A stretch of DNA of 6,253 nucleotides from an uncultured Collinsella sp. (GCA_902490445.1 CABUDZ010000105.1:1-6253), one strand, 5' to 3'. Counted from the stretch's first letter, positions 1-6,078 are shown. A program made the numbers and translations. The notes: generated by a model from the letters alone, not told the origin.

Positions 1-589
1 CCAGGCGGCCGAGCATGGCGAAGCCCATGGCCGGCAGGATGTTGGCGGCAACGCCAAAGCCAGCAAGGACAAAGGGCGGGATGAAGTCGAGCATGCCCTG
101 GATGGCGTCAGCACCCAGATAGAACGACAGCGAGCACAGCAGGAACGCCATGATGATACCGGTCAAACCGATCAGGAAGTGCATCGCATAGACACCCTTA
201 AGGTTGCCCTGGCCGGAGAAGACATCAGCGCGGTCAACCAGAATCGGCAGGGCGGCGTTGAGGATGTTCTTGATGGCAAGGCACAGCGTGGCGATGGGCA
301 TAGCGAGCGCGATGGCTGCCTCGGTGCTCTGGCCCAACTGGATAGCGAAGGCGCAGGCGAGCACGCCGCCGATCGTCTCATCAGGCGGCACGTAGGCGCC
401 GATGGAGATCGAGCCCATGAACAGAAGCTCCAGGCTGGCGCCGATCGCGAGGCCGGACTGCAGGTCCCCCAGCACCAGGCCCACGAGCGGGCACAGGACG
501 ATGGGGCGGAACGCATAGAGCGTACCGAGCTGGAAGTCGAACTTACCAAATGCGGCGATAAGTCCGATGAGGATTGCTTGGGTAAGCAT
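1..589 (-). CDS. gfrC: Mannose-family PTS permease EIIC component, 3' end beyond the window (GfrC-like)
   Basis: Membrane channel subunit of a mannose/sorbose-family PTS (EII-Sor family), which with EIID moves the sugar-amine across the membrane while EIIB phosphorylates it. The frame is open from an ATG at 589 to the left edge, giving the first 196 residues of a protein usually about 250 to 270 long. Hydrophobic segments are visible near residues 3-14, 29-41, 46-66, 74-86, 92-113 and 137-158. The family signature GAYVPPDETIG sits at about residues 64-74, after ELLFMGS. A strong ribosome binding site, AAGGGGGAT (592-600), fixes the start. It is the last gene visible in the operon, 58 bases after EIIB. 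Family assignment is firm; the glucoselysine/fructoselysine substrate is inferred from the two deglycases upstream. EIID should follow just outside the window. Confidence 0.9.
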   Translation of the reverse strand, partial: MLTQAILIGLIAAFGKFDFQLGTLYAFRPIVLCPLVGLVLGDLQSGLAIGASLELLFMGSISIGAYVPPDETIGGVLACAFAIQLGQSTEAAIALAMPIATLCLAIKNILNAALPILVDRADVFSGQGNLKGVYAMHFLIGLTGIIMAFLLCSLSFYLGADAIQGMLDFIPPFVLAGFGVAANILPAMGFAMLGRL

Positions 590-616
590 ATATCCCCCTT
601 TCCTAATAGGACACTA

Positions 617-636
617 CGAAGAGCTCAGACTCTTCG
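617..636 (-). other. Intercistronic stem-loop between EIIB and EIIC genes
   Basis: CGAAGAG at 617-623 and CTCTTCG at 630-636 are perfect 7-base inverted arms around a 6-base loop, 11 bases past the EIIB stop and 27 before the EIIC start. No T-run follows it in the direction of transcription, so it is not a standard intrinsic terminator. It could protect the upstream message or adjust the subunit ratio. The pairing is seen; the role is a guess. Confidence 0.3.
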
Positions 637-647
637 AAATTGAACGC

Positions 648-1130
648 CTAGAGCACGCTTGCGCAGTCAACCTTGGGGTCATCGGCCAGAGGACGGATCT
701 CGACCTCGACGCCGTTGTTCAGCATCTCACGCACATCGGCCTCCTCGGCTGCAGTCAGGAAGATCTGACGAGAGACCTGACGAGCATCGGGGCGCTTCTC
801 GTCCTTGGGCTTGGTGTTGCCCAGGTTGACCGACTTGATCTGCGGGCAGCCTTCAACAAGCTGCTTTGCCTCAGCGATGGTGGCGACACAGATAATCATC
901 TTGTATTTGTCAGTCACACCCGAGTTAATGGCCTCGATGGCATTCGCCATATCCTTGATGACGAGCTTGCAGCCGGCAGGCTTGCCCATCTTGAGCGTCG
1001 TCTTCCACACCGGGTCGTTGGCGACCTTATCGCCCACGCAGAAAATGCAGTTGGAGCCAAGGCCCTGGACCCAAGAGACCGCGACCTGGCCATGAAGCAG
1101 GCGATGGTCGACGCGAAGTAGCTGAATCAT
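648..1130 (-). CDS. gfrB: Mannose-family PTS EIIB component (GfrB-like)
   Basis: Cytoplasmic phosphocarrier that takes phosphate from EIIA and passes it to the incoming substrate in the EIIC/EIID channel. The 160 residues match the usual length of a free-standing IIB of the mannose/sorbose family (PTSIIB_sorb). The active-site block RVDHRLLHGQV lies at residues 6-16, and His13 is the expected phosphorylated residue. The motif GNTKP lies near residues 104-108. I chose the ATG at 1130 over an in-frame TTG at 1145 because MIQLLRVD is the typical family N-terminus and a run of six Gs (1138-1143) stands 7 bases upstream as ribosome binding site. EIIA and EIIB are separate genes here, unlike the fused ManX of Escherichia coli. 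Class assignment is firm; the gfr label rests on operon context. Confidence 0.93.
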   Translation of the reverse strand: MIQLLRVDHRLLHGQVAVSWVQGLGSNCIFCVGDKVANDPVWKTTLKMGKPAGCKLVIKDMANAIEAINSGVTDKYKMIICVATIAEAKQLVEGCPQIKSVNLGNTKPKDEKRPDARQVSRQIFLTAAEEADVREMLNNGVEVEIRPLADDPKVDCASVL

Positions 1131-1154
1131 AATGTGACCCCCCAAAGGTCTTGT

Positions 1155-1167
1155 GCCGTCTTACGGC
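1155..1167 (-). other. Short intercistronic hairpin between EIIA and EIIB genes
   Basis: GCCGT (1155-1159) and ACGGC (1163-1167) form a 5-pair GC-rich stem with a 3-base loop in the 57-base gap between EIIA and EIIB. There is no T-run after it, so termination is unlikely. A stem this short can occur by chance, and no function is claimed. Confidence 0.15.
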
Positions 1168-1187
1168 GTGTCAGTAGGTGCTGCGGA

Positions 1188-1607
1188 TTAGAACTCTTCT
1201 TCCTCTTCGTCATCGACCAAAAGATCGTTGACAAACTTCACGCGCGTATCGTCCGCAGCGACGATGGCGCGAATCGTCTCCTCAACCGGCGCCGACTCGT
1301 CAGAGAACAGCAGCTGGATAAGCAGAGGAAGGTTCATGTTGGTAACGAGGTACGTGCGGGGACGCGTCTGGACGATCTTGGTGAACTCGTTGTTGACGCT
1401 GCCGCCAAAGAGGTCGGTGCAGACAACGACATCATCGTCGGCAGCCATGCCTGCCAGCAGTTTTTGGGCCTCCTCGGCCACGTCCATGCGGTCATCGACG
1501 AACATCGAAAGATCGTGGACGTTGTCGCGAGCGCCCGAGAGCAGCTCGACACTCTCCTTGATGCCGGTAGCGAAGTGCGCATGGCTGGCGATGATGTACT
1601 GCCTCAT
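1188..1607 (-). CDS. gfrA: Mannose-family PTS EIIA component (GfrA-like)
   Basis: Cytoplasmic PTS component that accepts phosphate from HPr and hands it to EIIB. The 139-residue product fits the EIIA-man fold (PF03610). The N-terminus MRQYIIASHAH aligns with the family pattern in which a His after the first strand is phosphorylated; His9 is the expected residue. The conserved loop TDLFGGSVNN is at residues 64-73, and TNMNLPLL at 89-96 matches the family's GxNxPML segment. The ATG at 1607 has AGAGG (1616-1620) upstream. It lies 46 bases after the deglycase gene and 57 before EIIB. An odd feature is the C-terminus, DDEEEEEF, strongly acidic and beyond the folded domain. PTS class is certain; substrate is inferred from context. 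Confidence 0.92.
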   Translation of the reverse strand: MRQYIIASHAHFATGIKESVELLSGARDNVHDLSMFVDDRMDVAEEAQKLLAGMAADDDVVVCTDLFGGSVNNEFTKIVQTRPRTYLVTNMNLPLLIQLLFSDESAPVEETIRAIVAADDTRVKFVNDLLVDDEEEEEF

Positions 1608-1653
1608 TCTGTGTTCCTCTCAATAGCCCGGCGCGTTCCCGCACCCGTTTTCT

Positions 1654-2715
1654 TTAGTAGTCGAACTGGTGATAGTAGCGACGATACTTGAGGTTGTGCT
1701 TGGTGACCGTCTCGTAGTAGCGAGCCAGGCGGTCGGTAACGAGCACCGTCAGAATCCACGGAGACACGATGACGCGGAACTCGTCGTCAAGGCCGGGGAT
1801 CGCGAACTCGGCGGTGTCGATGATGTTGATGTCGGTGTCGCCGGTCACGCCGCGGGTCAGGAACGCGCGGACGCGCTCGTCGAGCTTGCGGTTCTCGTCC
1901 TCGCCCATGAACAGGAACACGGGGACGCCGGGCTCCACGAGCTCGAGGGTCCCGTGGAAGAAGTCGGCCGAGGTGATGTAGCGGGTGCGCTTCCACTGCA
2001 TCTCCTCGAGGATGCACATCGAGAACAGGATCGTCTCGCCCCACAGGGCGCCGGAGCCGATGAACATGGTGTAGGGGGCCAGGGCGTACTTCTTGGCGAG
2101 CTCCTCGGCGCGCGGCTCGAAGCGCTTGCGGATATCGAGCATGTCCTTCCAGATGTCCTTGGTCTGCTCGATAAACAGATCGAACTTGGGGAAGCAGCCG
2201 CGGCGGTTGAGCAGGCGCAGGCCGAAGCAGTCGGCGAGGTAGTAGCCCATCTCGCAGCCGCCGTTACCGTGATCGGAAGCCATCTTGACGCAGTTCTCGG
2301 CACCGACAGCCTGGCCGATGGGGCCCTCGGGCTTGGTCATGGCGTAGACGCGCACGCCCATGCCCTTCATCTTCTTGACGGCCTCGAGGACCTCGGGGGT
2401 GGTGCCGGACTCGGAGGCGGTGAGCACGACGGACTTCTCGGTCATGCGCTTGTGGCCCATGACGTTCCACTCGGCGGCGTGGATCAGGTAGACCTCGAGG
2501 TCGCGGTCGCCGAACTTGTTCATGAGGTACTCGAGCTGCATGAGCTCGTCCCAGGTGCCGCCGACACCCATCAGGAACACGGCGTCGTAGCCCTCGTCGG
2601 CGACCTTGTCGGCGAGCGCGGTCATCTTCTTGCCGGTCTCGTAGAGCGCCTTGCCGTCCTCGAGATAGCCCTCCTGGTCGAAATGCATGATCTCGATCTT
2701 CTCGGTTTCCTTCAT
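1654..2715 (-). CDS. gfrF: FrlB/GfrF-like SIS-domain deglycase (fructoselysine-6-phosphate deglycase)
   Basis: Predicted cytoplasmic enzyme that splits fructoselysine 6-phosphate into glucose 6-phosphate and lysine. It has 353 residues with two SIS domains. The first carries LMGVGGTWDE (48-57) and the sugar-phosphate loop TASESGTTPE (99-108). The second starts near FIGSGALWGE (218-227). The C-terminal block SADFFHGTLELVEPGVPVFL closely resembles the E. coli FrlB region ending HGPLEIVEPGVP, and the last residues RRYYHQFDY also echo FrlB. Glu238 and His254, 16 residues apart, correspond to the catalytic Glu/His pair of FraB and FrlB. The FrlB segment GEFRHGP reads ADFFHGT here. AAAGGAGA (2721-2728) precedes the ATG at 2715. 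Third positions are strongly GC-biased compared with the upstream SIS gene. The fructoselysine assignment rests on similarity; a related Amadori compound is possible. Confidence 0.83.
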   Translation of the reverse strand: MKETEKIEIMHFDQEGYLEDGKALYETGKKMTALADKVADEGYDAVFLMGVGGTWDELMQLEYLMNKFGDRDLEVYLIHAAEWNVMGHKRMTEKSVVLTASESGTTPEVLEAVKKMKGMGVRVYAMTKPEGPIGQAVGAENCVKMASDHGNGGCEMGYYLADCFGLRLLNRRGCFPKFDLFIEQTKDIWKDMLDIRKRFEPRAEELAKKYALAPYTMFIGSGALWGETILFSMCILEEMQWKRTRYITSADFFHGTLELVEPGVPVFLFMGEDENRKLDERVRAFLTRGVTGDTDINIIDTAEFAIPGLDDEFRVIVSPWILTVLVTDRLARYYETVTKHNLKYRRYYHQFDY

Positions 2716-2751
2716 TTGTCTCTCCTTTCTGGGGTTGTTTCCACATCCCCC

Positions 2752-2765
2752 ATGCCAACGGGCAT
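2752..2765 (-). other. Short hairpin between the two deglycase genes
   Basis: ATGCC (2752-2756) and GGCAT (2761-2765) are perfect 5-base inverted arms around AACG, 10 bases after the stop of the upstream deglycase gene. It is weak and lacks a T-run. I record it only as visible structure in the 60-base gap. Confidence 0.15.
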
Positions 2766-2775
2766 CAAAACCCGC

Positions 2776-3891
2776 TTACATTCCGTAACACTCAGCCGCT
2801 TTGGCCTTAAGCGCATTGACTGACTCTTCGTAGCCCTCTGCCTTGACCTCCATTTGCTTGGAGACGGCATCGAGATACGGGTGCACGTCCCATGACTTCA
2901 GACGCTCGGCGATTATGGCCGCAATCGTCTGGAAGAACACAAGATTGGGAATTGCGCTGAGCAGCGGAGCCACCTGAGGCACCGCAACCTCGTGAGCCCT
3001 ACCCCTGGGATGGGCCGTGAGCAGCACCGTTTTTGTCGTAACGTTCGATAGCGCATCGGCGATATTCGCAAGACGCTCCGACCCTTGCGGATCGTCGACG
3101 ATAAACACCAGGTAGCCTGGGGTTATCTGCATCTCGGGACCGTGGACGAACTCCTCGCCCTCGTGATGCATGGCAGGAATCTTGATGGTCTCGCTCAGCT
3201 TGAGGGCCGCTTCTTCGGCAACGCCATAGTTGGGGCCGTTGCCGACGACCATGGCGGGCATGTGCTCAGAAAGCTCGAGCATGTGGTCTTGGACATATGC
3301 CTCTGCGATCTTGCACATCACGGCATTGGCCTGGATAGCCTCGCGCAGGTCGTCAAGACGCTGGGCAACGCCCTTGGCGTCAATCGTTCCGCGCGCCTGA
3401 CCGCCGTAAATACCAAAAAGCACCAGGTACTCAACGAGAACCTCGACGCCCAGAGTTACAAAGTCCACCGACTCGACGCCCACACCGTAGTCAAGAACGA
3501 TGTCAGCGTGTTCCTTGATGGGTGCCTCGACGTTTGCCGTGAGCGCAACTGCAGCCATATCGTGCGCGCGCATGTAATCGAGTGCCGCAATCGTATTGGT
3601 CGAATAGCCGCTCTGCGAGACGGCAATGTTGAGCGCATGCTGCGGATAGGTGTGTTCAAAATCGACGAAGGCCTCGGGCGTCACAACGGACACCTGCATC
3701 TGCAGCGCATCTTGCAGGTAATCGCGGGCGCAATCGGCGGCATGGCGCGACGAACCCGAAGCAACGATGCGCAGCGCGTCAAAAGAACCGGACTGGAAAA
3801 TATCAACGAGCTGCGCTACCAGCTCAGACGAACGCTCGAGGTTCTCTCCCATACGCACATGGGCAAGCTGAACGTAATCGAGCATCTTCAT
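2776..3891 (-). CDS. gfrE: GlmS isomerase-like SIS-domain deglycase (glucoselysine-6-phosphate deglycase, GfrE-like)
   Basis: Predicted cytoplasmic enzyme that converts glucoselysine 6-phosphate to fructose 6-phosphate and lysine. The 371 residues form two SIS domains like the isomerase half of glucosamine-6-phosphate synthase, without the N-terminal glutaminase domain. Visible GlmS-like motifs are ASGSSRHAA (44-52), the phosphate loop SQSGYSTNT (92-100), GNGPNYGVAEEAALKLSE (217-234) and HHEGEEFVHGPEM (242-254). Glu234 and His250 have the 16-residue spacing of the GlmS catalytic pair (E488/H504 in E. coli). I chose the ATG at 3891 rather than an upstream TTG at 3930 because GAGGTGAG (3895-3902) lies just before it and the longer form would run through the putative operator. 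A pair of one FrlB-like and one GlmS-like SIS gene followed by a mannose PTS is the gfr operon pattern. AgaS-like or other sugar-phosphate isomerases are the alternatives. Confidence 0.75.
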   Translation of the reverse strand: MKMLDYVQLAHVRMGENLERSSELVAQLVDIFQSGSFDALRIVASGSSRHAADCARDYLQDALQMQVSVVTPEAFVDFEHTYPQHALNIAVSQSGYSTNTIAALDYMRAHDMAAVALTANVEAPIKEHADIVLDYGVGVESVDFVTLGVEVLVEYLVLFGIYGGQARGTIDAKGVAQRLDDLREAIQANAVMCKIAEAYVQDHMLELSEHMPAMVVGNGPNYGVAEEAALKLSETIKIPAMHHEGEEFVHGPEMQITPGYLVFIVDDPQGSERLANIADALSNVTTKTVLLTAHPRGRAHEVAVPQVAPLLSAIPNLVFFQTIAAIIAERLKSWDVHPYLDAVSKQMEVKAEGYEESVNALKAKAAECYGM

Positions 3892-3912
3892 CGTCTCACC
3901 TCGTAACAAATC

Positions 3913-3931
3913 ATTAGTATTTGATACCAAT
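3913..3931 (-). promoter_or_regulatory. Candidate GntR/UTRA operator, palindromic box
   Basis: ATTAGTATTTGATACCAAT is a 19-base near-palindrome with 7 of 9 opposing pairs matching around a central T. It begins about 5 bases past the predicted start of transcription of the deglycase-PTS operon and ends 21 bases before the gfrE ATG. The size and symmetry suit a dimeric GntR-family repressor, and two such regulators are encoded immediately upstream. The word GGTATCAAA (minus strand) is repeated at 3953-3961. The repeat is seen; regulator binding is inferred. Confidence 0.5.
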
Positions 3932-3942
3932 CACAGTTACAG

Positions 3943-3971
3943 ATTACGGCTTTTTGATACCTCTTTGTCGA
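3943..3971 (-). promoter_or_regulatory. Candidate sigma-70 promoter of the deglycase-PTS operon with internal operator half-site
   Basis: On the minus strand TCGACA (3966-3971) and CGTAAT (3943-3948) are separated by 17 bases, one and two mismatches from TTGACA and TATAAT. The spacer contains GGTATCAAA (3953-3961), the word also found in the palindromic box 24 bases downstream, so a bound repressor would block RNA polymerase. The start site would be near 3936. An alternative is TTGATT (4041-4046) with TATACA (4019-4024) at 16-base spacing, which would leave a leader of about 120 bases. Confidence 0.4.
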
Positions 3972-4085
3972 TTAATTTATCCCCATCGGCGAACGGTCGA
4001 TTTTGAGCCATGTAAGGTTGTATATGCAGTCTGCTCAACGAATCAAAATTCCGCCAGTTTTTCAGCCCGTTATGCAAAAAACCAG

Positions 4086-4799
4086 CTAGTACGTATAGGT
4101 ATATCCACCCGCATCACCGCGGTTAAACGACTTGACGTACTCGATCGCCTGGCCGCTCGCATCGAAGCTCACGCACTCAAGCGTCAAGGCAAGATCGCCC
4201 TGCTCCAGTCCAAGCAGGCCGGCATCTCGCGCGCCCAGCGCTTCGATATCGAGCTTTTCCTGTGCCATGACCGGCTTTCGGCCCAACATCTCATAGGTCT
4301 CGTACAAACTAAAGACCGACACGTCAATATCTTCGATTGTGGGAAACAGCAGGCACGGGATGAACGCCATCTCAATCGATACGGGATCGCCGTTGACGCA
4401 GTTCAAACGCCGAATCGAATACAGTAAATCGTCCTCGGCAATGCCAAACAGGTTGGCATAATATGGGCCCGCATAACGCTTGGAACGCGCGAGGATGCGG
4501 ACGGACGGCTCGCCGCCCGAAGCACGAACCGATTCGCGAAAGCCTCCCGTTCGCTCGTAGGCAACGGGCACTTTCTGTGCCACAAACGCGCCCTTTCCGC
4601 GGACGCGTCGAATCTGCCCACGCCGAACCAGCTCATCGACAGCGCTTCGGATGGTCAAGCGCGTCGTACCAAATTCCTCGGCGAGGTCTTTTTCGGACGG
4701 AATCATGGAACCCGTGGGATATATACCGCGTTCGATACGCTCCTCGATGCGGCGTCGAATGCGCATATAAACCGGGGTGGCATCTACTGTTTCAGCCAT
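4086..4799 (-). CDS. GntR-family transcriptional regulator, HutC/UTRA subfamily (likely operon regulator)
   Basis: DNA-binding regulator of 237 residues. The N-terminal GntR winged helix covers about residues 8-75. It contains GIYPTGSMIPSEKDLAEEFG (25-44), the recognition helix region TTRLTIRSAVDELVRRG (45-61) and the wing RVRGKGAFV (65-73). The remainder, about 85-232, matches a UTRA effector-binding domain, including DPVSIEMAFIP and the terminal IEYVKSFNRGDAGGYTYTY. UTRA domains of this subfamily usually bind sugar phosphates or small metabolites, so a phosphorylated glycated lysine is a reasonable inducer. AGGTGA precedes the ATG at 4799. The start overlaps the end of the upstream regulator by 16 bases, suggesting translational coupling. 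It ends 194 bases before the deglycase gene, whose upstream region has repeated operator-like words. The family is clear; the target is inferred from position. B. subtilis FrlR, a regulator of fructosamine use, belongs to the same broad class. Confidence 0.9.
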   Translation of the reverse strand: MAETVDATPVYMRIRRRIEERIERGIYPTGSMIPSEKDLAEEFGTTRLTIRSAVDELVRRGQIRRVRGKGAFVAQKVPVAYERTGGFRESVRASGGEPSVRILARSKRYAGPYYANLFGIAEDDLLYSIRRLNCVNGDPVSIEMAFIPCLLFPTIEDIDVSVFSLYETYEMLGRKPVMAQEKLDIEALGARDAGLLGLEQGDLALTLECVSFDASGQAIEYVKSFNRGDAGGYTYTY

Positions 4800-5551
4800 T
4801 GTTCACCTGCCACGCTCCTCATGCCGTTCTTTTCGCCGTTATCGGCAAAGCGGAACTTTGTGGGTAAAATCACCGATTTGCAATGCTCCACAAAACGCAT
4901 GTCCCTATCAAATTCAATCGTGCTCTCATAGAACACCGGCGTTCCCTCTTCTTGCTGGAGCAACTCGGCCTCTTCGGCGTTCAAACGCGAGATGGAGATA
5001 TGCTCACGTCCATGCTCTACGCGCACGCCACCTTCTTTGAGCAAGACATCGTAAAGGCTCTCACACTCAAAATCGTGATCGGGAAGCGCGGGGCACAGGG
5101 ACAGGTTAACGTGAGCCGTCTCGATTGACGCCGGCTCTCCCTCAATAAGTCGAACGCGCTGCATGCGGAGCAAAGGAGCGCCTACAGCCACCCCAAGCTT
5201 GTCGGCAAGCGCCTCATCCGCCTCGATAGTCCCGGTGGAAACCAGACGAGAAGAGGGGTGCAGGCCGGCAGTCCGCACGGCATCGGAAAAGTTATACGTT
5301 TCCTGGAAGATATTGAGCGGTTTGGGAGGACACACATACGTACCCGATCCGCGACGGCTCTCGAGCGTTCCACACGAGATGAGCCGCGTGATACCGGCGC
5401 GCAACGCCGTACGCGAAACGCCAATCTCTTCGCACAGCACGCGCTCGGCCGGCAGGCGATCGCCGCCGACAAGCTGATGGTGCTGGATATACCAAAGAAT
5501 TCCCTCGACAGCACGATCTTTGGGGGGAATTGCATAAGATTCGCCTGCCAT
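4784..5551 (-). CDS. Second GntR-family regulator, HutC/UTRA subfamily
   Basis: DNA-binding regulator of 255 residues. The winged helix covers about residues 11-75, with DRLPAERVLCEEIGVSRTAL (31-50) as helix-turn-helix and SRRGSGTYV (65-73) as the wing. It is followed by a UTRA domain with LLRMQRVRLIEGEPASIETAHV and a C-terminal FVEHCKSVILPTKFRF segment typical of the family. I prefer the ATG at 5551 over a TTG at 5587 because GAGGAG (5560-5565) stands 8 bases before it. It starts 38 bases after the unknown gene upstream and overlaps the next regulator by 16 bases. The DNA-contact helix differs markedly from the neighbour (VSRTALRAGITRL against TTRLTIRSAVDEL), so the two probably do not share identical sites. 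It may respond to a different sugar-amine or control the regulatory operon itself; neither can be read from sequence. Confidence 0.88.
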   Translation of the reverse strand: MAGESYAIPPKDRAVEGILWYIQHHQLVGGDRLPAERVLCEEIGVSRTALRAGITRLISCGTLESRRGSGTYVCPPKPLNIFQETYNFSDAVRTAGLHPSSRLVSTGTIEADEALADKLGVAVGAPLLRMQRVRLIEGEPASIETAHVNLSLCPALPDHDFECESLYDVLLKEGGVRVEHGREHISISRLNAEEAELLQQEEGTPVFYESTIEFDRDMRFVEHCKSVILPTKFRFADNGEKNGMRSVAGEQWLKQ

Positions 5552-5589
5552 TGCACAGACTCCTCGTTCAGAAACGTATGTCGCCAAAA

Positions 5590-6078
5590 TTAGGCCAGGC
5601 CACCCATGGCATCAAATTCGGCCTTGATCTTCTCGGCGACATTCCGATACGACTTATACAGGCTTGAATCGCGTTTGACTTCATCGGTCATAACGGGAAT
5701 CTCTAGTTTGGAAACCTCGTCTTTTCCCGTCTGAACCGCCACAACAACGCCCATACCAAGACACATATTACGCTTGGCTGCGTTAATTTTTGCCGCCTTA
5801 GCGGGATTTGCCAGAATACGCTGGGCAAATTCCTGTTTAGAGACCGCTTCATCGGCCTCCGGATCGCCCGCCTCGGCCACTTCGCACTGCAACACGTCCG
5901 CATAGTCAAAAATCTTCGGCTCGCCGCCGCGCTGATGTACGGCCCACTTGCGACGCGTGGCATCCTGGTAGATAGCCGGCAAAAACGTAAACCGCGGCGG
6001 GTCCAAAATCGTATCCGTGATGGTAAACACATCGGGATCAAAGGCATCCTGCGGGTTTTTCTTCTTGAACAGCCCCAT
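5590..6078 (-). CDS. Conserved-looking protein of unknown function
   Basis: I do not recognise this 162-residue protein with confidence. It starts MGLFKKKNPQ with no signal peptide or membrane segment, so it is likely cytoplasmic. An N-terminal half with RKWAVHQRGGEPKIFDYADVLQCEV (43-67) is followed by a charged, alanine-rich linker (about 70-103), then a hydrophobic strand LGMGVVVAVQT (107-117) and a C-terminal helix near 137-158. The order of a basic segment, FDYADVLQCEV, a strand and a C-terminal helix vaguely resembles the C-terminal domain of small bacterial proteins linked with DUF4428 or SHOCT domains, but the usual glycine-rich stretch and a zinc ribbon are absent. The ATG at 6078 has GGAGAGG (6084-6090) upstream and is preferred over an ATG at 6099. 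Its stop is 38 bases before the regulator gene, so it is probably co-transcribed with both regulators. Confidence 0.72.
   Translation of the reverse strand: MGLFKKKNPQDAFDPDVFTITDTILDPPRFTFLPAIYQDATRRKWAVHQRGGEPKIFDYADVLQCEVAEAGDPEADEAVSKQEFAQRILANPAKAAKINAAKRNMCLGMGVVVAVQTGKDEVSKLEIPVMTDEVKRDSSLYKSYRNVAEKIKAEFDAMGGLA

Noticed and set aside
601..611. Small palindrome TCCTAATAGGA before EIIC
   Set aside because: It is too short to separate from chance, and it lies just upstream of the ribosome binding site inside an operon with no promoter signature around it.
567..1121. Plus-strand open frame of 184 codons opposite EIIB
   Set aside because: The EIIB reading has the RVDHRLLHGQV active-site motif; the opposite frame is a shadow.
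1669..2823. Plus-strand open frame of 384 codons opposite the gfrF-like gene
   Set aside because: Its translation is repetitive (rich in G, A, L, V, E, D, H), has no recognisable domain, and mirrors the GC-biased codons of a clearly recognisable enzyme on the other strand.
2776..3891. Full-length glucosamine-6-phosphate synthase (GlmS)
   Set aside because: Only the isomerase-like SIS half is present; there is no N-terminal glutaminase domain with its catalytic Cys, and the gene sits in a PTS catabolic operon.
3085..3906. Plus-strand open frame of 273 codons opposite the gfrE-like gene
   Set aside because: The minus strand encodes clear GlmS-like SIS motifs throughout the same stretch; the plus-strand product shows no family features.
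3892..3930. Upstream TTG start for the gfrE-like gene
   Set aside because: It would translate through the operator-like palindrome and lacks a ribosome binding site, whereas the ATG at 3891 has GAGGTGAG just upstream.
4054..4085. Terminator after the first regulator gene (T-run at 4076-4081 read on the minus strand)
   Set aside because: The T-run is present but no GC-rich stem precedes it; apparent pairing in this area is only between T and A runs.
3892..4085. Sigma-54 promoter, expected from the Salmonella gfr operon
   Set aside because: No GG and GC doublets with the required 10-base spacing and surrounding consensus were found on the minus strand.
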